NCBI RefSeq assembly: GCF_000379725.1
Contig: NZ_KB903644.1
Span: 1-35,469, forward strand
Direction: 5' to 3'
Length of the DNA stretch: 35,469 nucleotides
Source: Cytophaga aurantiaca DSM 3654
Lineage (GTDB): Bacteria; Bacteroidota; Bacteroidia; Cytophagales; Cytophagaceae
The position numbers and the translations under genes were made by a program. The number at the start of each line of letters is the position of its first letter. Position 1 is the stretch's first letter. The notes beneath the pieces are model-generated. The model saw only the letters and a program-made list of their open reading frames with translations. It searched no databases and was not told the DNA's origin. Below are positions 16,155 to 25,952 of the stretch, one piece after another.

Positions 16155-19100
16155 ATGAAACGATATGTAAAAATCATTTTTCTTTCCATCATCTTCTTAA
16201 GTTCCAATATATTATTGGCACAAGATCAATGTAAAGTTGTAGGCTGGGCCACACAGAACGGCGGCGTAACAGGTGGCGGCACTGCTACTCCGACTGTTGT
16301 AACAACCTATGCAGCTTTAAAGACAGCACTAACTACTACATCTGTAAAAGTAGTACACGTTTCAGGTACAATTACTTTTCCAACTAACGGTCGCATTACG
16401 ATTCAGGATACAGATGGCAAAACCATTATTGGTTTAGCAGGATCAAGAATGATATCGGTTGATAAAACATCAAGCGGTTCCGGAATCTTATATGTAAAAC
16501 GTACTACAAACCTGATCATGCGTAACCTAACGTTTGAAGGTCCGGGTGCATATGATGTTGACGGAAATGATAACCTTACATTCGACGATGTTCAAAATGC
16601 ATGGGTAGACCATTGCGATTTCCAAGATGGTATGGATGGTAATTTTGATATGAAAAACATGACCAACTACATCTCTGTAACCTGGTGTAAATTCAGTTAC
16701 AACAAGCCTCCTATCGCAGGTGGATCTGGTGGTTCGAACGATCACAGATTTACAGATCTAATCGGAAGTTCTGATGGCGCTACACAGGATGCAGGTAAAT
16801 TGAAAATTACATTTCAATATTGCTGGTGGGCACAAGGCTGTGTAGAACGTATGCCACGTGTTCGTTTCGGACAACTACATATCGCGAACTGTTTATATAA
16901 CAGTACTGTATCAAACAGCTGTATACGTGCAGGCTATAAAGCAGATCTATTAATTGAAAGTAATGTATTTATTGGTGTAAACAAACCAATTGATCTATAC
17001 AATAATGACTTTACTGCTGTAACAGCAAAAAATAATATCTTTACAAATACTAGTGGAGGTACTACAGGTAGCGGAACAGCATTCACACCTCCCTATACAT
17101 TAACAATATCAGCAGCAAGCGGCGTACAAAGTTTAGTAACCAATACAGCTTGCGGATCGGGTGCAACATTAGACAGTCCGACACAATGCGGTTGCGGCAC
17201 CGTAGTAAATCAAAATCCTACTGCAACATTAACAGCTCCTGCATCCGGAGCAACAGGTTGTGTGGGTACAGCTATAACAATCAGTGCAACAGCAACGGAC
17301 GATGTTTCTATTTCAAAAGTGGACTTTTATAATGGAACAACATTACTTGGTTCAGATAACAGCTCGCCATATTCAATCACATACACACCAACAGCTGTTG
17401 CAACATTATCCATAAAAGCTACCGCTACAGACGGCGCTGGCTTAACAGGAACATCCGGCACAAATACCGTTACCGTAAATGCCTTGCCAACAGCAACGGT
17501 TTCTTCTTCAACAACAAACCTGTGTACGACAGGATCTATTGTATTAACTGCAAGTTCAGGTTCTTCTTACAAATGGTTTAACGGAACAACGCAAGTAGGA
17601 ACTGCTGCTACATACACAGCTACTGCTGCGGGTTCATATACTGTCGAAGTGACTAATGCTGCAGGTTGTAAAGCGATATCTGCTGCACGAACATTAACAG
17701 GAACGCCTCAGGCAATCCCTACGGCTTCTTCTTCAACAACAAATCTGTGTACGACAGGATCTATTGTATTAACTGCAAGTTCAGGTTCTTCTTACAAATG
17801 GTTTAACGGAACAACGCAAGTGGGAACCGCTTCTACCTATACCGCTACAACAGCGGGAGACTATACAGTAGAAGTAACCAATGCTTCCGGTTGTAAAGCA
17901 ACATCTGCTGCAAGAATACTGACAGGTACTCCTCAAGCAACACCAACCATTACATCCCCTGCTACATCTTTCTGTACAGGAGGTTCAGTGGTGCTTACTT
18001 CAAGTTCAGGAACATCATACAAATGGTTTAGCGGAACTACACAAGTAGGGACAGCTTCAACGTACACAGCAACTGCAGCGGGTTCGTATATGGTAGAAGT
18101 TACAAACGCTTCAGGATGTAAGGCAACTTCAACTGCTACCCCAATTACAATAAGCACTGCAGCAACTCCAACAATATCTGCTCCATCTACATCCATTTGT
18201 GACGGAAGCTCTATTGTTCTTACATCAAGTACAGGTGCATCTTACAAATGGTTCAATGGAACTGCACAGGTTGGAACAGCAGCTACATACACTGCTACAA
18301 CATCCGGTCCATATACGGTAGAAGTAACTTATACAGGTGGATGCAAAGCAACTTCAGCGGTTACGCAAATCGGGATAACAGCTTTACCAATTGCAACTAT
18401 TACTGCACCTGCTACATCATTCTGTACAGGAGGCTCTGTAATACTTACAGCAAGCACAGGCTCATCTTACAAATGGTTTAGCGGAACTACACAAGTAGGG
18501 ACAGCTTCAACGTACACAGCAACTGCTGCGGGTGCGTACACCGTAGAAGTAACAAATGCTTCAGGCTGTAAAGCAACTTCAGCGGTTACACAAATCGGTG
18601 TAAATACATTACCGACAGCAACCATTACCGCTCCAGCTACATCATTCTGTACTGGAGGCTCTGTAATACTTGCGTCAAGCACGGGCTCATCATACAAATG
18701 GTTTAACGGAACAACACAAGTTGGAACAGCTGCAACATACACGGCAACTACTGCCGGTGCATATACCGTAGAAGTAACAAACGCATCAGGATGTAAAGCA
18801 ACTTCAGCGGTTACACAAATCAGTGTAAATACATTACCGACAGCGACCATCACAACTCCTACCACATCTATTTGCTCAGCCGGTTCAGTAGTGTTAACTG
18901 CAAGTACAGGTTCCTCTTATAAATGGTTCAATGGAACTACACAGGTTGGAACAAATGCAAGTTATACTGCAACTGCTGCAGGTAATTATACGGTTGAAGT
19001 TACCAATGCAAGCGGATGTAAAGCAACTTCAGCTGTAACATCCATTACACTATCAACATCAGCTACTCCAACAATAACCGCACCTGTATCCTCCATCTGC

Positions 19101-20174
19101 GACGGAAGCTCTGTAGTACTTACTGCAAGTTCAGGAGTTTCCTACAAATGGTTCAACGGTACTACACAAGTAGGAACAAGTGCAACTTATACCGCAACAA
19201 CCTCCGGTGCGTATACGGTAGAAGTAACAAATGCCGGCGGCTGCAAGGGAACATCGGCTGTTACACAAATTGGAATATCGGCCTTGCCAATAGCAACCAT
19301 TAGTGCCAGCGCTACATCTTTCTGTACCGGAAAATCTGCTGTACTTACTGCAAGCACAGGCACTTCGTACAAATGGTTTAATGGCACAACACAAGTTGGT
19401 ACTGCAGCAACATACACAGCAACTACAGTGGGTGATTATACCGTAGAAGTTGCAAATTCAAACGGATGTAAAGCAACTTCAACAATCACACAAATCACCG
19501 TAACTACTATACCTACTCCAATTATAACGGCTGCTACAACATCTATCTGCTCAGGGGGAACAGCAATCCTTGCTTCAAGTAGTGCCGCTTCATACAAATG
19601 GTTTAATGGAACGACTCAGGTAGGAACATCTTCTGCCTATACAGCAAGAGATGCAGGCGCATATACGGTAGAAATTACCGATGCAAATGGATGTAAAGCA
19701 ACGTCAGCTGTTACACAAATTAATCTAGCTTCATATGTCACCTGGTATGCAGATACCGACAACGATGGTGTTGGTGATGCTGCTGTCTCTGTAAATACAT
19801 GTACACAACCAAATGGGTATGTTGCAACTTCCGGAGATAATTGTCCGACCGATGTAAACAAAACAGAACCCGGCAATTGCGGATGCAATCATATTGAAAC
19901 TCCTACATGTATTACTACCGGAACGATCAATGGTTCAAATCCGAATATCAAAGTTGTGCCGCAACCATTTGACCTAAACACTTCAATTACCATTGAAAAT
20001 TTAGGAACGATTCAATCCGTAACAATCATTAGTAGTTCCGGTGCAATTGTTGAAATAAAACAAGGTCTAAATACAGAATCGATTCTGATAGGTGATTCAT
20101 TGGCATCGGGTTTATACACAGTTCTTATTCAATCTGAAACAGGAATCTACACAACGAAGATTGTGAAAAAATAA
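16155..20174 (+). CDS. T9SS-secreted PL1 pectate lyase with ten Ig-like repeats, about 1339 aa
   Basis: The frame opens at a TTG (16128), but a normal signal peptide begins at the ATG 16155 (MKRYVKIIFLSIIFLSSNIL, cleavage near LAQ), so I use that start. The first about 300 residues form a PL1 parallel beta-helix with the family motifs AWVDH (about 149-153, calcium and substrate site) and RMPRVR (about 232-237), matching RxPxxR with the catalytic arginine. It should cut polygalacturonate by beta-elimination. A single Ig-like domain (NPTATLTAPASGATG...) and ten tandem modules of about 75 aa with the core SYKWFNGTTQVGTAATY follow. Then come a calcium-type TWYADTDNDGVGD segment with a Cys cluster and a sorting tail (VVPQPFD... 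to YTTKIVKK) for type IX export. Confidence 0.92.
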   Translation: MKRYVKIIFLSIIFLSSNILLAQDQCKVVGWATQNGGVTGGGTATPTVVTTYAALKTALTTTSVKVVHVSGTITFPTNGRITIQDTDGKTIIGLAGSRMISVDKTSSGSGILYVKRTTNLIMRNLTFEGPGAYDVDGNDNLTFDDVQNAWVDHCDFQDGMDGNFDMKNMTNYISVTWCKFSYNKPPIAGGSGGSNDHRFTDLIGSSDGATQDAGKLKITFQYCWWAQGCVERMPRVRFGQLHIANCLYNSTVSNSCIRAGYKADLLIESNVFIGVNKPIDLYNNDFTAVTAKNNIFTNTSGGTTGSGTAFTPPYTLTISAASGVQSLVTNTACGSGATLDSPTQCGCGTVVNQNPTATLTAPASGATGCVGTAITISATATDDVSISKVDFYNGTTLLGSDNSSPYSITYTPTAVATLSIKATATDGAGLTGTSGTNTVTVNALPTATVSSSTTNLCTTGSIVLTASSGSSYKWFNGTTQVGTAATYTATAAGSYTVEVTNAAGCKAISAARTLTGTPQAIPTASSSTTNLCTTGSIVLTASSGSSYKWFNGTTQVGTASTYTATTAGDYTVEVTNASGCKATSAARILTGTPQATPTITSPATSFCTGGSVVLTSSSGTSYKWFSGTTQVGTASTYTATAAGSYMVEVTNASGCKATSTATPITISTAATPTISAPSTSICDGSSIVLTSSTGASYKWFNGTAQVGTAATYTATTSGPYTVEVTYTGGCKATSAVTQIGITALPIATITAPATSFCTGGSVILTASTGSSYKWFSGTTQVGTASTYTATAAGAYTVEVTNASGCKATSAVTQIGVNTLPTATITAPATSFCTGGSVILASSTGSSYKWFNGTTQVGTAATYTATTAGAYTVEVTNASGCKATSAVTQISVNTLPTATITTPTTSICSAGSVVLTASTGSSYKWFNGTTQVGTNASYTATAAGNYTVEVTNASGCKATSAVTSITLSTSATPTITAPVSSICDGSSVVLTASSGVSYKWFNGTTQVGTSATYTATTSGAYTVEVTNAGGCKGTSAVTQIGISALPIATISASATSFCTGKSAVLTASTGTSYKWFNGTTQVGTAATYTATTVGDYTVEVANSNGCKATSTITQITVTTIPTPIITAATTSICSGGTAILASSSAASYKWFNGTTQVGTSSAYTARDAGAYTVEITDANGCKATSAVTQINLASYVTWYADTDNDGVGDAAVSVNTCTQPNGYVATSGDNCPTDVNKTEPGNCGCNHIETPTCITTGTINGSNPNIKVVPQPFDLNTSITIENLGTIQSVTIISSSGAIVEIKQGLNTESILIGDSLASGLYTVLIQSETGIYTTKIVKK
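17497..19733 (+). repeat. Ten tandem Ig-like module repeats inside the PL1 gene
   Basis: Period 216-231 bases. The core TACAAATGGTTTAACGGAAC or close variants recurs at about 17569, 17799, 18018, 18247, 18468, 18699, 18927, 19143, 19368 and 19599. Codon choice is strongly homogenised between copies. Each module has one Cys near the start (SFCTGGS or SICDGSS) and one at the end (SGCKATS), probably an intramodule disulfide. Confidence 0.9.
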
Positions 20175-20190
20175 CTTCGATTTTCAGGAT

Positions 20191-20234
20191 AAAAAGGAAG
20201 CCATTTGTATTCGTTTACAAGTGGCTTCCTTTTT
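20191..20234 (+). terminator. Hairpin terminator after the PL1 gene
   Basis: An 18-bp stem (20191-20208 with 20217-20234; core GGAAGCCA/TGGCTTCC, one G-T pair) ends in a T-run, 16 bases after the stop codon. This is a typical rho-independent terminator. Confidence 0.88.
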
Positions 20235-20238
20235 TATA

Positions 20239-20374
20239 AACCCCAAATCCCCTAAAGTGGACTTAAGGTCATTACTTCATTCATTTCTTATAGAAGTTCA
20301 TATCTATCTAAGTCTTATAAAATTACTTCATAGCAATTGTTAGAGTAAAGTTCCCTTTAGTGGATTCAGGGGTT
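20239..20374. mobile_element. MITE-like element with imperfect terminal inverted repeats
   Basis: The left arm 20239-20264 (AACCCCAAATCCCCTAAAGT...) is an imperfect inverted copy of the right arm 20348-20374 (...TTTAGTGGATTCAGGGGTT), differing at a few positions. About 83 non-coding AT-rich bases lie between. Repeats with a CCCCTAAATCCCCTAAAG core are common between genes in Bacteroidota. The element lies between the terminator of the PL1 gene and the promoter of the PL11 gene. Confidence 0.5.
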
Positions 20375-20490
20375 ATTTTTTATAATCCTATTGTATTAAC
20401 CTTAATTAGGCCAAACACTAAACACATCTAAAAATAATTCTATTTATTAATATTAAATCTTGTCTCTTTATAAAAACAGAATAATTCTCT

Positions 20491-20519
20491 GTTACTTTTT
20501 TTAGCCTTTTTTGTATTAG
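20491..20519 (+). promoter_or_regulatory. Candidate ECF promoter of the PL11 rhamnogalacturonan lyase gene
   Basis: GTTACTTTTT at 20491, 17 bases between GTTAC and GTATTAG (20513-20519), 46 bases from the second box to the ATG at 20559. A T-rich spacer is shared with the copies at 25919, 29424 and 32734. Confidence 0.7.
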
Positions 20520-20558
20520 ATATAGACCAATATCATTTTCATAACCGACATCATTTCT

Positions 20559-23500
20559 ATGAAAGATTTTACGCTCCTTTCACGTTTTCGTCGAATCATT
20601 TTTATGATTCCTCTTTTATTGTTTTCCTTTCAGGAAACATTCGCTCAAATGCAGCTCGAAAAACTCGACCGAGGGGTTACTGCAGTAAGCATGGGCGGAG
20701 CCAAAGTATTTGTAAGCTGGCGCTGGCTGGGAACAGAAGATGACATTACGTTCAATCTTTACCGAAACGGAACAAAAATCAATGCCACGCCTCTAACAGT
20801 ATCCAATTACACAGATAATGCAGGAAGTACTACCGCTTCTTACAGTGTAACAACTATTGTTAATGGTGTTGAACAAGCTGCTTCTGCCGGTGTTACACCT
20901 TGGGCACAACAATATTTAAAAGTTCCTATTACTGCACCAGCTGGCGGAACTACTCCGGATGGCATTGCATATACCTACGAAGCAAATGATGCAAGTATTG
21001 CGGATTTAGATGGTGATGGCCAATGGGAAATCATTTTAAAATGGAACCCAACCAATGCAAAAGACAATTCACAATCCGGCTATACAGGAAACACCTATAT
21101 AGATGCGTATAAAATGAATGGTACAAGAATGTGGCGCATTGATTTTGGAAGAAATATTCGTTCAGGTGCACACTATTTAGATTTCATGGTGTATGATTTT
21201 GACGGAGATGGTCAGGCAGAAATGATGGCACGTACAGCAGAAGCAACTATTGATGGCACAGGCGTTGTAATTGGAAATGCAAATGCCGATTACAGAACAA
21301 CTGCAGGTTATATTTTAACGGGCCCGGAATACATTACTGTTTTTAATGGTAAAACAGGAAAAGCAATGGCAACTAAAAATCTATACCCTCCAAGAGGTGT
21401 AGTAGCTGACTGGGGAGATAATTATGGAAACCGTGTGGACAGGTTTAAAGCATGTGTTGCATACCTTGATGGACAAAGACCTTCAGGTGTTTTTACCCGT
21501 GGCTACTATGCAAAATGGGGAGCAGAAGCAATTGACTGGAGAAACGGTCAGCTTACGACACGCTGGACATTTATGGTTCCTAACAATAGTGCAGATCCTA
21601 ATTATTCTGAAGGTGCACACAGCTTAAGTGTTGCCGATGTAGATGGAGATGGAAAACAGGAAGTAATTACAGGCTCGTTAATTTTAGATGACAACGGAAC
21701 GGTTTATTATAATACCAACATTGGACATGGAGATGCCTTGCATGTATCCGATCTTGATCCGGATCTGGCAGGCCTTGAAATTTCTCACATACAGGAACCA
21801 GTGGGCAATGCGGGGCTTTACATGTATAGCGGAAAAACAAAAAATGTACTTTGGAGAAAAGCAACAGCGGCAGGTGAAACAGAAGGTCCCGGACGTGGCG
21901 TATGTGCAGACATTTCAGCACAATACCGCGGAGCAGAATCCTGGTGTGCCGGAGGTGGTATTCCAGGTGTATTCGATTGCAAAGGAACTCTTACAACACT
22001 AGCTGCTCCTCAATCCTGTAATTTTTTAGCGTGGTGGGATGGTGATGTACTTCGTGAATTATTGAACAATACCATGATCGACAAATACGGAACAGGTCGA
22101 TTATTGACTGCATACAACATTGCTCCCATTGCATCAAACAATGGAACAAAATCTACACCATGCTTAAGCGGTGATATTATGGGCGACTGGAGAGAAGAAG
22201 TAATCTGGCGTGCAGCGGCAAACGATGCCTTGTATATCTTTACAACAACAACTCCGTCGACATACAAATTCAGAACCCTTATGCAAGATCCACAATATCG
22301 AGTGGCAATTGCATGGCAAAACACAGGTTACAATCAGCCGCCACATTTAAGTTATTATTTGGGTGATGGTATGGCAACACCTGTAAAACCAAATATTGCA
22401 GTAATCCCTCCTGCAAACCTTGCAACATGTTCTGCAACGATTACTTCGCCATCAACCGCAATGTGTGCAGGCGGATCGGTTGTATTAACAGCAAGTAGCG
22501 GCGCATCATACAAATGGTTTAATGGAACAACACAAGTTGGAACAGCATCTACATATACAGCTACTGCTGCCGGATCGTACACCGTAGAAGTAACAACCGC
22601 AGCAGGTTGTAAAGCAACCTCAGCAATAAAAACAATTACCGTAAATCCGCTTCCTGTTATTACACAATATATACAGGTAAATGCAGGTGCATGGCTCACC
22701 GCTGCAACTGCTTCTGTTTGCGAAGGCAATACCGTGAATTTAGGTCCGCATCCAAACCTTGCTGCAGGTTGGAGCTGGATAGGTCCGAATAATTTCACTT
22801 CCACTTTACGAAATCCGACTCTTACAAATATCGTTGTTGCAAATGCAGGAAATTACATTGCAACCTATACCGACGCAAATGGCTGTAAAGCAACAAGCAC
22901 ATTTGTATTGCAGGTTACTAAACCAACGGCAAGCATTACATCTCCTGTTACATCGTTTTGTGCAGGAGGTTCAGTTGTGCTTTCTGCAAACACAGGAACA
23001 GGATTGACATACCAATGGTCGAATGCTGCGGGTGCAATTACAGGTGCAACCAATGCAACCTACACAGCAACTGCTGCCGGTGCTTATACCGTGGAAGTAA
23101 CAAATACTGCTGGTTGTAAAGCAACTTCAGCGGTTACACAAATTACAGTAAATGCAACCCCGATTGCAACCATCACATCTACTGCAACAGCATTCTGCAC
23201 GGGTGGTTCTGTAATGTTTACTTCAAGTACAGGTGCTTCTTACAAATGGTTCAATGGAACAACACAGGTTGGAACCGCTGCAACCTACACAGCAACTGCT
23301 GCGGGTGCTTATACCGTAGAAGTAACAAATGCTTCAGGTTGTAAAGCAACTTCAACCATTACACAAATTTCAGTGAATACATTACCGACTGCAACCATCA
23401 CTGCTCCTGCTACTTCGTTCTGTACAGGCGGATCAGTTGTACTTACTGCAAGTGCGGGCACATCGTATAAATGGTTTAACGGAACAACGCAGGTTGGAAC

Positions 23501-24812
23501 TGCTGCAACATACACAGCAACTACTGCGGGTGCTTATACAGTGGAAGTAACAAATGCGGCAGGTTGTAAAGCAACTTCAGCGGTTACACAAATTACAGTA
23601 AATGCAACCCCTACTGCAATCATCACATCTACTGCCACATCATTCTGCACGGGTGGTTCTGTAATGCTTACTTCAAGTACAGGTACTTCTTATAAATGGT
23701 TCAATGGAACAACACAGGTTGGAACGGCTGCAAGCTACACAGCAAATGCTGCTGGTGCTTATACAGTGGAAGTAACAAATGCGGCAGGTTGTAAAGCAAC
23801 TTCGGCGGTTACACAAATAGATGCTGCCGGATTACCTATTGCTATAATCACCTCTCCTTCTACTTCATTCTGTAATGGCGGTTCTGTAGTACTTACTTCA
23901 AGTGCCGGCACTTCTTACAAATGGTTTAACGGAACTACACAAGTGGGTACTGCAGGTTCTTATAAAGCAACCGTCGCAGGTTTATATACGGTAGAAGTAA
24001 CGAATAGTGCGGGCTGTAAAGCCACTTCTACTGGTGTAACAATCACCGAAAACACAGCAGCCATTGCAACTCCAACCATCACTGCTCCTGCTACTTCATT
24101 CTGCGCGGGTGGATCAGTTATTCTTTCTTCAAGTACCGGCGCCTCTTATAAATGGTTTAACGGAACAATACAGATTGGTTCTTCATCTGCCTACACTGCA
24201 ACTGCAGCGGGTTCGTATACAGTAGAAGTAACAAACGCTTCAGGTTGTAAAGCAACTTCTGCTCCAATACAAATCTCCATTGCTTCGACCGTAACCTGGT
24301 ACGCAGATGCAGACAACGACGGTTTGGGTGATATTACCAACACGTTAAATGCATGTACCAAACCGAGCGGATATGTTGCTGTTGCTGGAGATCTTTGTCC
24401 AGCCGATGCAGGTAAAACTGAAGCAGGTAATTGCGGTTGCGGACATACCGAAGCTTCCTGTTTAGATTGTAACGGTACTCCAAACGGAACTGCATTCATA
24501 GATAACTGTTCAGTTTGTGTAGGTGGTACAACAGGCAATATAGCTTGTGTTACAACTGCAACTATAAATGGAACATCTGCAACAATTCATGTTGTTCCGC
24601 AACCGTTTGATGCAAACACAACGATTACAGTAGAAAATTATGGAATGATTCAATCCTATACTATTATTAGTGCCTCAGGTGCTCTAGTTGAAACAAGACA
24701 AGGTTTGAACAGTAGTGAAATTACAGTTGGTGAAGGTATTGCTTCCGGACTTTATACCGTAATCCTCATAACTGAAAAAGGAACATACACAACGAAGATT
24801 GTAAAAAGATAG
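20559..24812 (+). CDS. T9SS-secreted PL11 rhamnogalacturonan lyase with Ig-like repeats, 1417 aa
   Basis: A signal peptide covers residues 1-30 (ending QETFAQ). Residues about 31-615 match PL11 rhamnogalacturonan lyases (YesW/YesX type), an eight-bladed propeller with calcium loops: an N-terminal LEKLDRGVTAV..GGKVFVSWRWLG-like strand, ASIADLDGDGQWEIILKW, VYDFDGDGQAEMMART and DVDGDGKQEVITG. It should cut the rhamnogalacturonan I backbone of pectin. The rest is modular: one KWFNGTTQVG module, one divergent Ig-like domain (WSWIGPNNF), one YQWSNAAG module and five more KWF modules. The calcium-type TWYADADNDGLGD segment, a CLDCNGTPNGTAFIDNCSVC knot and a sorting tail ending YTTKIVKR follow. A perfect terminator comes after it. 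Confidence 0.93.
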   Translation: MKDFTLLSRFRRIIFMIPLLLFSFQETFAQMQLEKLDRGVTAVSMGGAKVFVSWRWLGTEDDITFNLYRNGTKINATPLTVSNYTDNAGSTTASYSVTTIVNGVEQAASAGVTPWAQQYLKVPITAPAGGTTPDGIAYTYEANDASIADLDGDGQWEIILKWNPTNAKDNSQSGYTGNTYIDAYKMNGTRMWRIDFGRNIRSGAHYLDFMVYDFDGDGQAEMMARTAEATIDGTGVVIGNANADYRTTAGYILTGPEYITVFNGKTGKAMATKNLYPPRGVVADWGDNYGNRVDRFKACVAYLDGQRPSGVFTRGYYAKWGAEAIDWRNGQLTTRWTFMVPNNSADPNYSEGAHSLSVADVDGDGKQEVITGSLILDDNGTVYYNTNIGHGDALHVSDLDPDLAGLEISHIQEPVGNAGLYMYSGKTKNVLWRKATAAGETEGPGRGVCADISAQYRGAESWCAGGGIPGVFDCKGTLTTLAAPQSCNFLAWWDGDVLRELLNNTMIDKYGTGRLLTAYNIAPIASNNGTKSTPCLSGDIMGDWREEVIWRAAANDALYIFTTTTPSTYKFRTLMQDPQYRVAIAWQNTGYNQPPHLSYYLGDGMATPVKPNIAVIPPANLATCSATITSPSTAMCAGGSVVLTASSGASYKWFNGTTQVGTASTYTATAAGSYTVEVTTAAGCKATSAIKTITVNPLPVITQYIQVNAGAWLTAATASVCEGNTVNLGPHPNLAAGWSWIGPNNFTSTLRNPTLTNIVVANAGNYIATYTDANGCKATSTFVLQVTKPTASITSPVTSFCAGGSVVLSANTGTGLTYQWSNAAGAITGATNATYTATAAGAYTVEVTNTAGCKATSAVTQITVNATPIATITSTATAFCTGGSVMFTSSTGASYKWFNGTTQVGTAATYTATAAGAYTVEVTNASGCKATSTITQISVNTLPTATITAPATSFCTGGSVVLTASAGTSYKWFNGTTQVGTAATYTATTAGAYTVEVTNAAGCKATSAVTQITVNATPTAIITSTATSFCTGGSVMLTSSTGTSYKWFNGTTQVGTAASYTANAAGAYTVEVTNAAGCKATSAVTQIDAAGLPIAIITSPSTSFCNGGSVVLTSSAGTSYKWFNGTTQVGTAGSYKATVAGLYTVEVTNSAGCKATSTGVTITENTAAIATPTITAPATSFCAGGSVILSSSTGASYKWFNGTIQIGSSSAYTATAAGSYTVEVTNASGCKATSAPIQISIASTVTWYADADNDGLGDITNTLNACTKPSGYVAVAGDLCPADAGKTEAGNCGCGHTEASCLDCNGTPNGTAFIDNCSVCVGGTTGNIACVTTATINGTSATIHVVPQPFDANTTITVENYGMIQSYTIISASGALVETRQGLNSSEITVGEGIASGLYTVILITEKGTYTTKIVKR
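22432..24288 (+). repeat. Ig-like module repeats inside the PL11 gene
   Basis: Six KWF-type modules (cores near 22510, 23240, 23468, 23693, 23919 and 24147) plus two divergent modules. A 53-base stretch (23394-23446) is identical to 34883-34935 in the pectinesterase gene 11.5 kb away, which points to recent exchange between genes. Confidence 0.85.
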
Positions 24813-24840
24813 ATAATTATAAATTATAAATTATAAATGA

Positions 24841-24882
24841 AAACAAAGAGGTCATGTAAAATTTTACATGACCTCTTTGTTT
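24841..24882. terminator. Perfect 21-bp bidirectional terminator
   Basis: 24841-24861 and 24862-24882 are exact reverse complements (core AAAGAGGTCATGTAAAA), flanked by A and T runs. It separates the converging PL11 and PorP-like genes and can end both transcripts. Confidence 0.9.
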
Positions 24883-24900
24883 ATACATTAAAGGAAATGA

Positions 24901-24966
24901 ATTCATAATTCATAATTCATAATTCATAATTCATAATTCATAATTCATAATTCATAATTCATAATT
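24901..24966. repeat. Tandem 8-base microsatellite (ATTCATAA)n
   Basis: About eight uninterrupted copies of ATTCATAA run up to the stop codon of the PorP-like gene. The same motif, in either orientation, occurs at 24813-24838, 29575-29590 and 32631-32681. Copy number is expected to vary by slippage. Confidence 0.9.
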
Positions 24967-25858
24967 ACTTACTGTACTTCAAAAACACTTCAACAGCATT
25001 ATCTCCTTTAGCAATGTAATTTAACACTCCTGTTGAATACGACATAGCAATGCATATTCTGGATGTTCCAATATGAATATCTTTCAATCCTCCTACCAAT
25101 ACTACCCCCTTTTGATACCGGTAATTTCCTCCAAATTCAATTAAGTTTTGAAGAGTAACAATCGCTGCCAATTGAAAATCATTTTTATGATACTGCTGAT
25201 ATTTATACCACGCGTGTGTAGTTAATTCAATGTATGGATTAATAAAAAGACTGTATGAAGCATTTACATTGTACTGTCTTCTCAATTCAAATGTTTGTCC
25301 GATTGGAGTAAGTGTTTTTTGAAATACCTGCTGCATGGAAGTCCCCACTTTCAATTTTCTTCCTACCAACCACAAACCTAAACTACCATCATACGTAAAA
25401 TCAGAACCTCCCGCACTGGATTGAGTAGCCTTAAATGCATAGCTCACCATGCCAAACGACAACCCTGCTGATAAATAATAAGCCTCCGTAATTCTTATAT
25501 CAAATGCATACCTTCCATATGCTCTGTTTTTACTAAAAAAATCACCTTCGCTATTATTAAAGAGTTGTACACCTACATACTGTCTTGCATTCGGATTTTT
25601 AGATTTAATGCGAAAATTGGCATCAAAGTATGTTTGTCTTACTCCTCGAAAAATGCCTATTTGAGACTTATGTCCCATATTAAGTATTATTTCAGAAGTA
25701 TCTGTATTAGCAGGGTTTATCAGGTAATAATTTTGAAAAAACTGATCGTAAACATCGGGCATAAGTGTTCCATTTTGTCCTTCTACAATAGAAGATACAC
25801 CAAAAAACACTACAAGAATATACCACTTAATGTTGTAATTCATTGAACAAAACAACAT
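24965..25858 (-). CDS. PorP/SprF-family outer membrane protein, about 297 aa
   Basis: Two in-frame starts exist: ATG at 25858 and ATG at 25843. The second gives the cleaner signal peptide (MNYNIKWYILVVFFGVSSIVEG). The mature protein opens with the family hallmark DVYDQFFQNYYLINPANT, then shows repeated amphipathic strands (YVGVQLFNNSEGDFF, YYLSAGLSFGMVSYAF, LGLWLVGRKLKVGTSM, YIELTTHAWYKYQ) expected of a 14-stranded barrel, and ends with VEVFLKYSK. PorP/SprF proteins work with type IX secretion, usually for partner proteins carrying the gliding-motility (type B) C-terminal domain. Two such domains are encoded next door on the plus strand (26525 and 27661), so this is their probable partner. 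Confidence 0.88.
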   Translation of the reverse strand: MLFCSMNYNIKWYILVVFFGVSSIVEGQNGTLMPDVYDQFFQNYYLINPANTDTSEIILNMGHKSQIGIFRGVRQTYFDANFRIKSKNPNARQYVGVQLFNNSEGDFFSKNRAYGRYAFDIRITEAYYLSAGLSFGMVSYAFKATQSSAGGSDFTYDGSLGLWLVGRKLKVGTSMQQVFQKTLTPIGQTFELRRQYNVNASYSLFINPYIELTTHAWYKYQQYHKNDFQLAAIVTLQNLIEFGGNYRYQKGVVLVGGLKDIHIGTSRICIAMSYSTGVLNYIAKGDNAVEVFLKYSK

Positions 25859-25918
25859 GAATTCCGTTAATAATAAAATATTTTTTACATTTATTACTAA
25901 AATAATCTACAAAAGGTT

Positions 25919-25947
25919 GTTACTTTTTACGAAGTAGTTTGTCATAA
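25919..25947 (+). promoter_or_regulatory. Candidate autoregulatory ECF promoter of the sigma operon
   Basis: GTTACTTTTT at 25919, exactly 17 bases from GTTAC to GTCATAA (25941-25947), as in front of the four pectinase genes. The GTG start at 25953 is only 6 bases past the second box, so the transcript would be leaderless or nearly so. Confidence 0.65.
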
Positions 25948-25952
25948 TAACA

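Noticed and set aside
18467-18865. Open 132-codon minus-strand frame inside the PL1 gene, with similar frames at 17933-18196, 19187-19417, 22355-22804, 23309-23515 and 24191-24538
   Set aside because: All are antisense shadows of the repeated Ig-like modules. They read VYAPAAVAVYVAAVPTCVVP-type strings in step with the module period, because codon bias in the repeats leaves the opposite frame free of stops.
17497-19733. CRISPR-like or mobile repeat array
   Set aside because: The repeats are in frame within one long coding sequence and encode an Ig-like module.
24901-24966. CRISPR array
   Set aside because: The repeats are 8 bases long, directly abutting and without spacers; this is a microsatellite.
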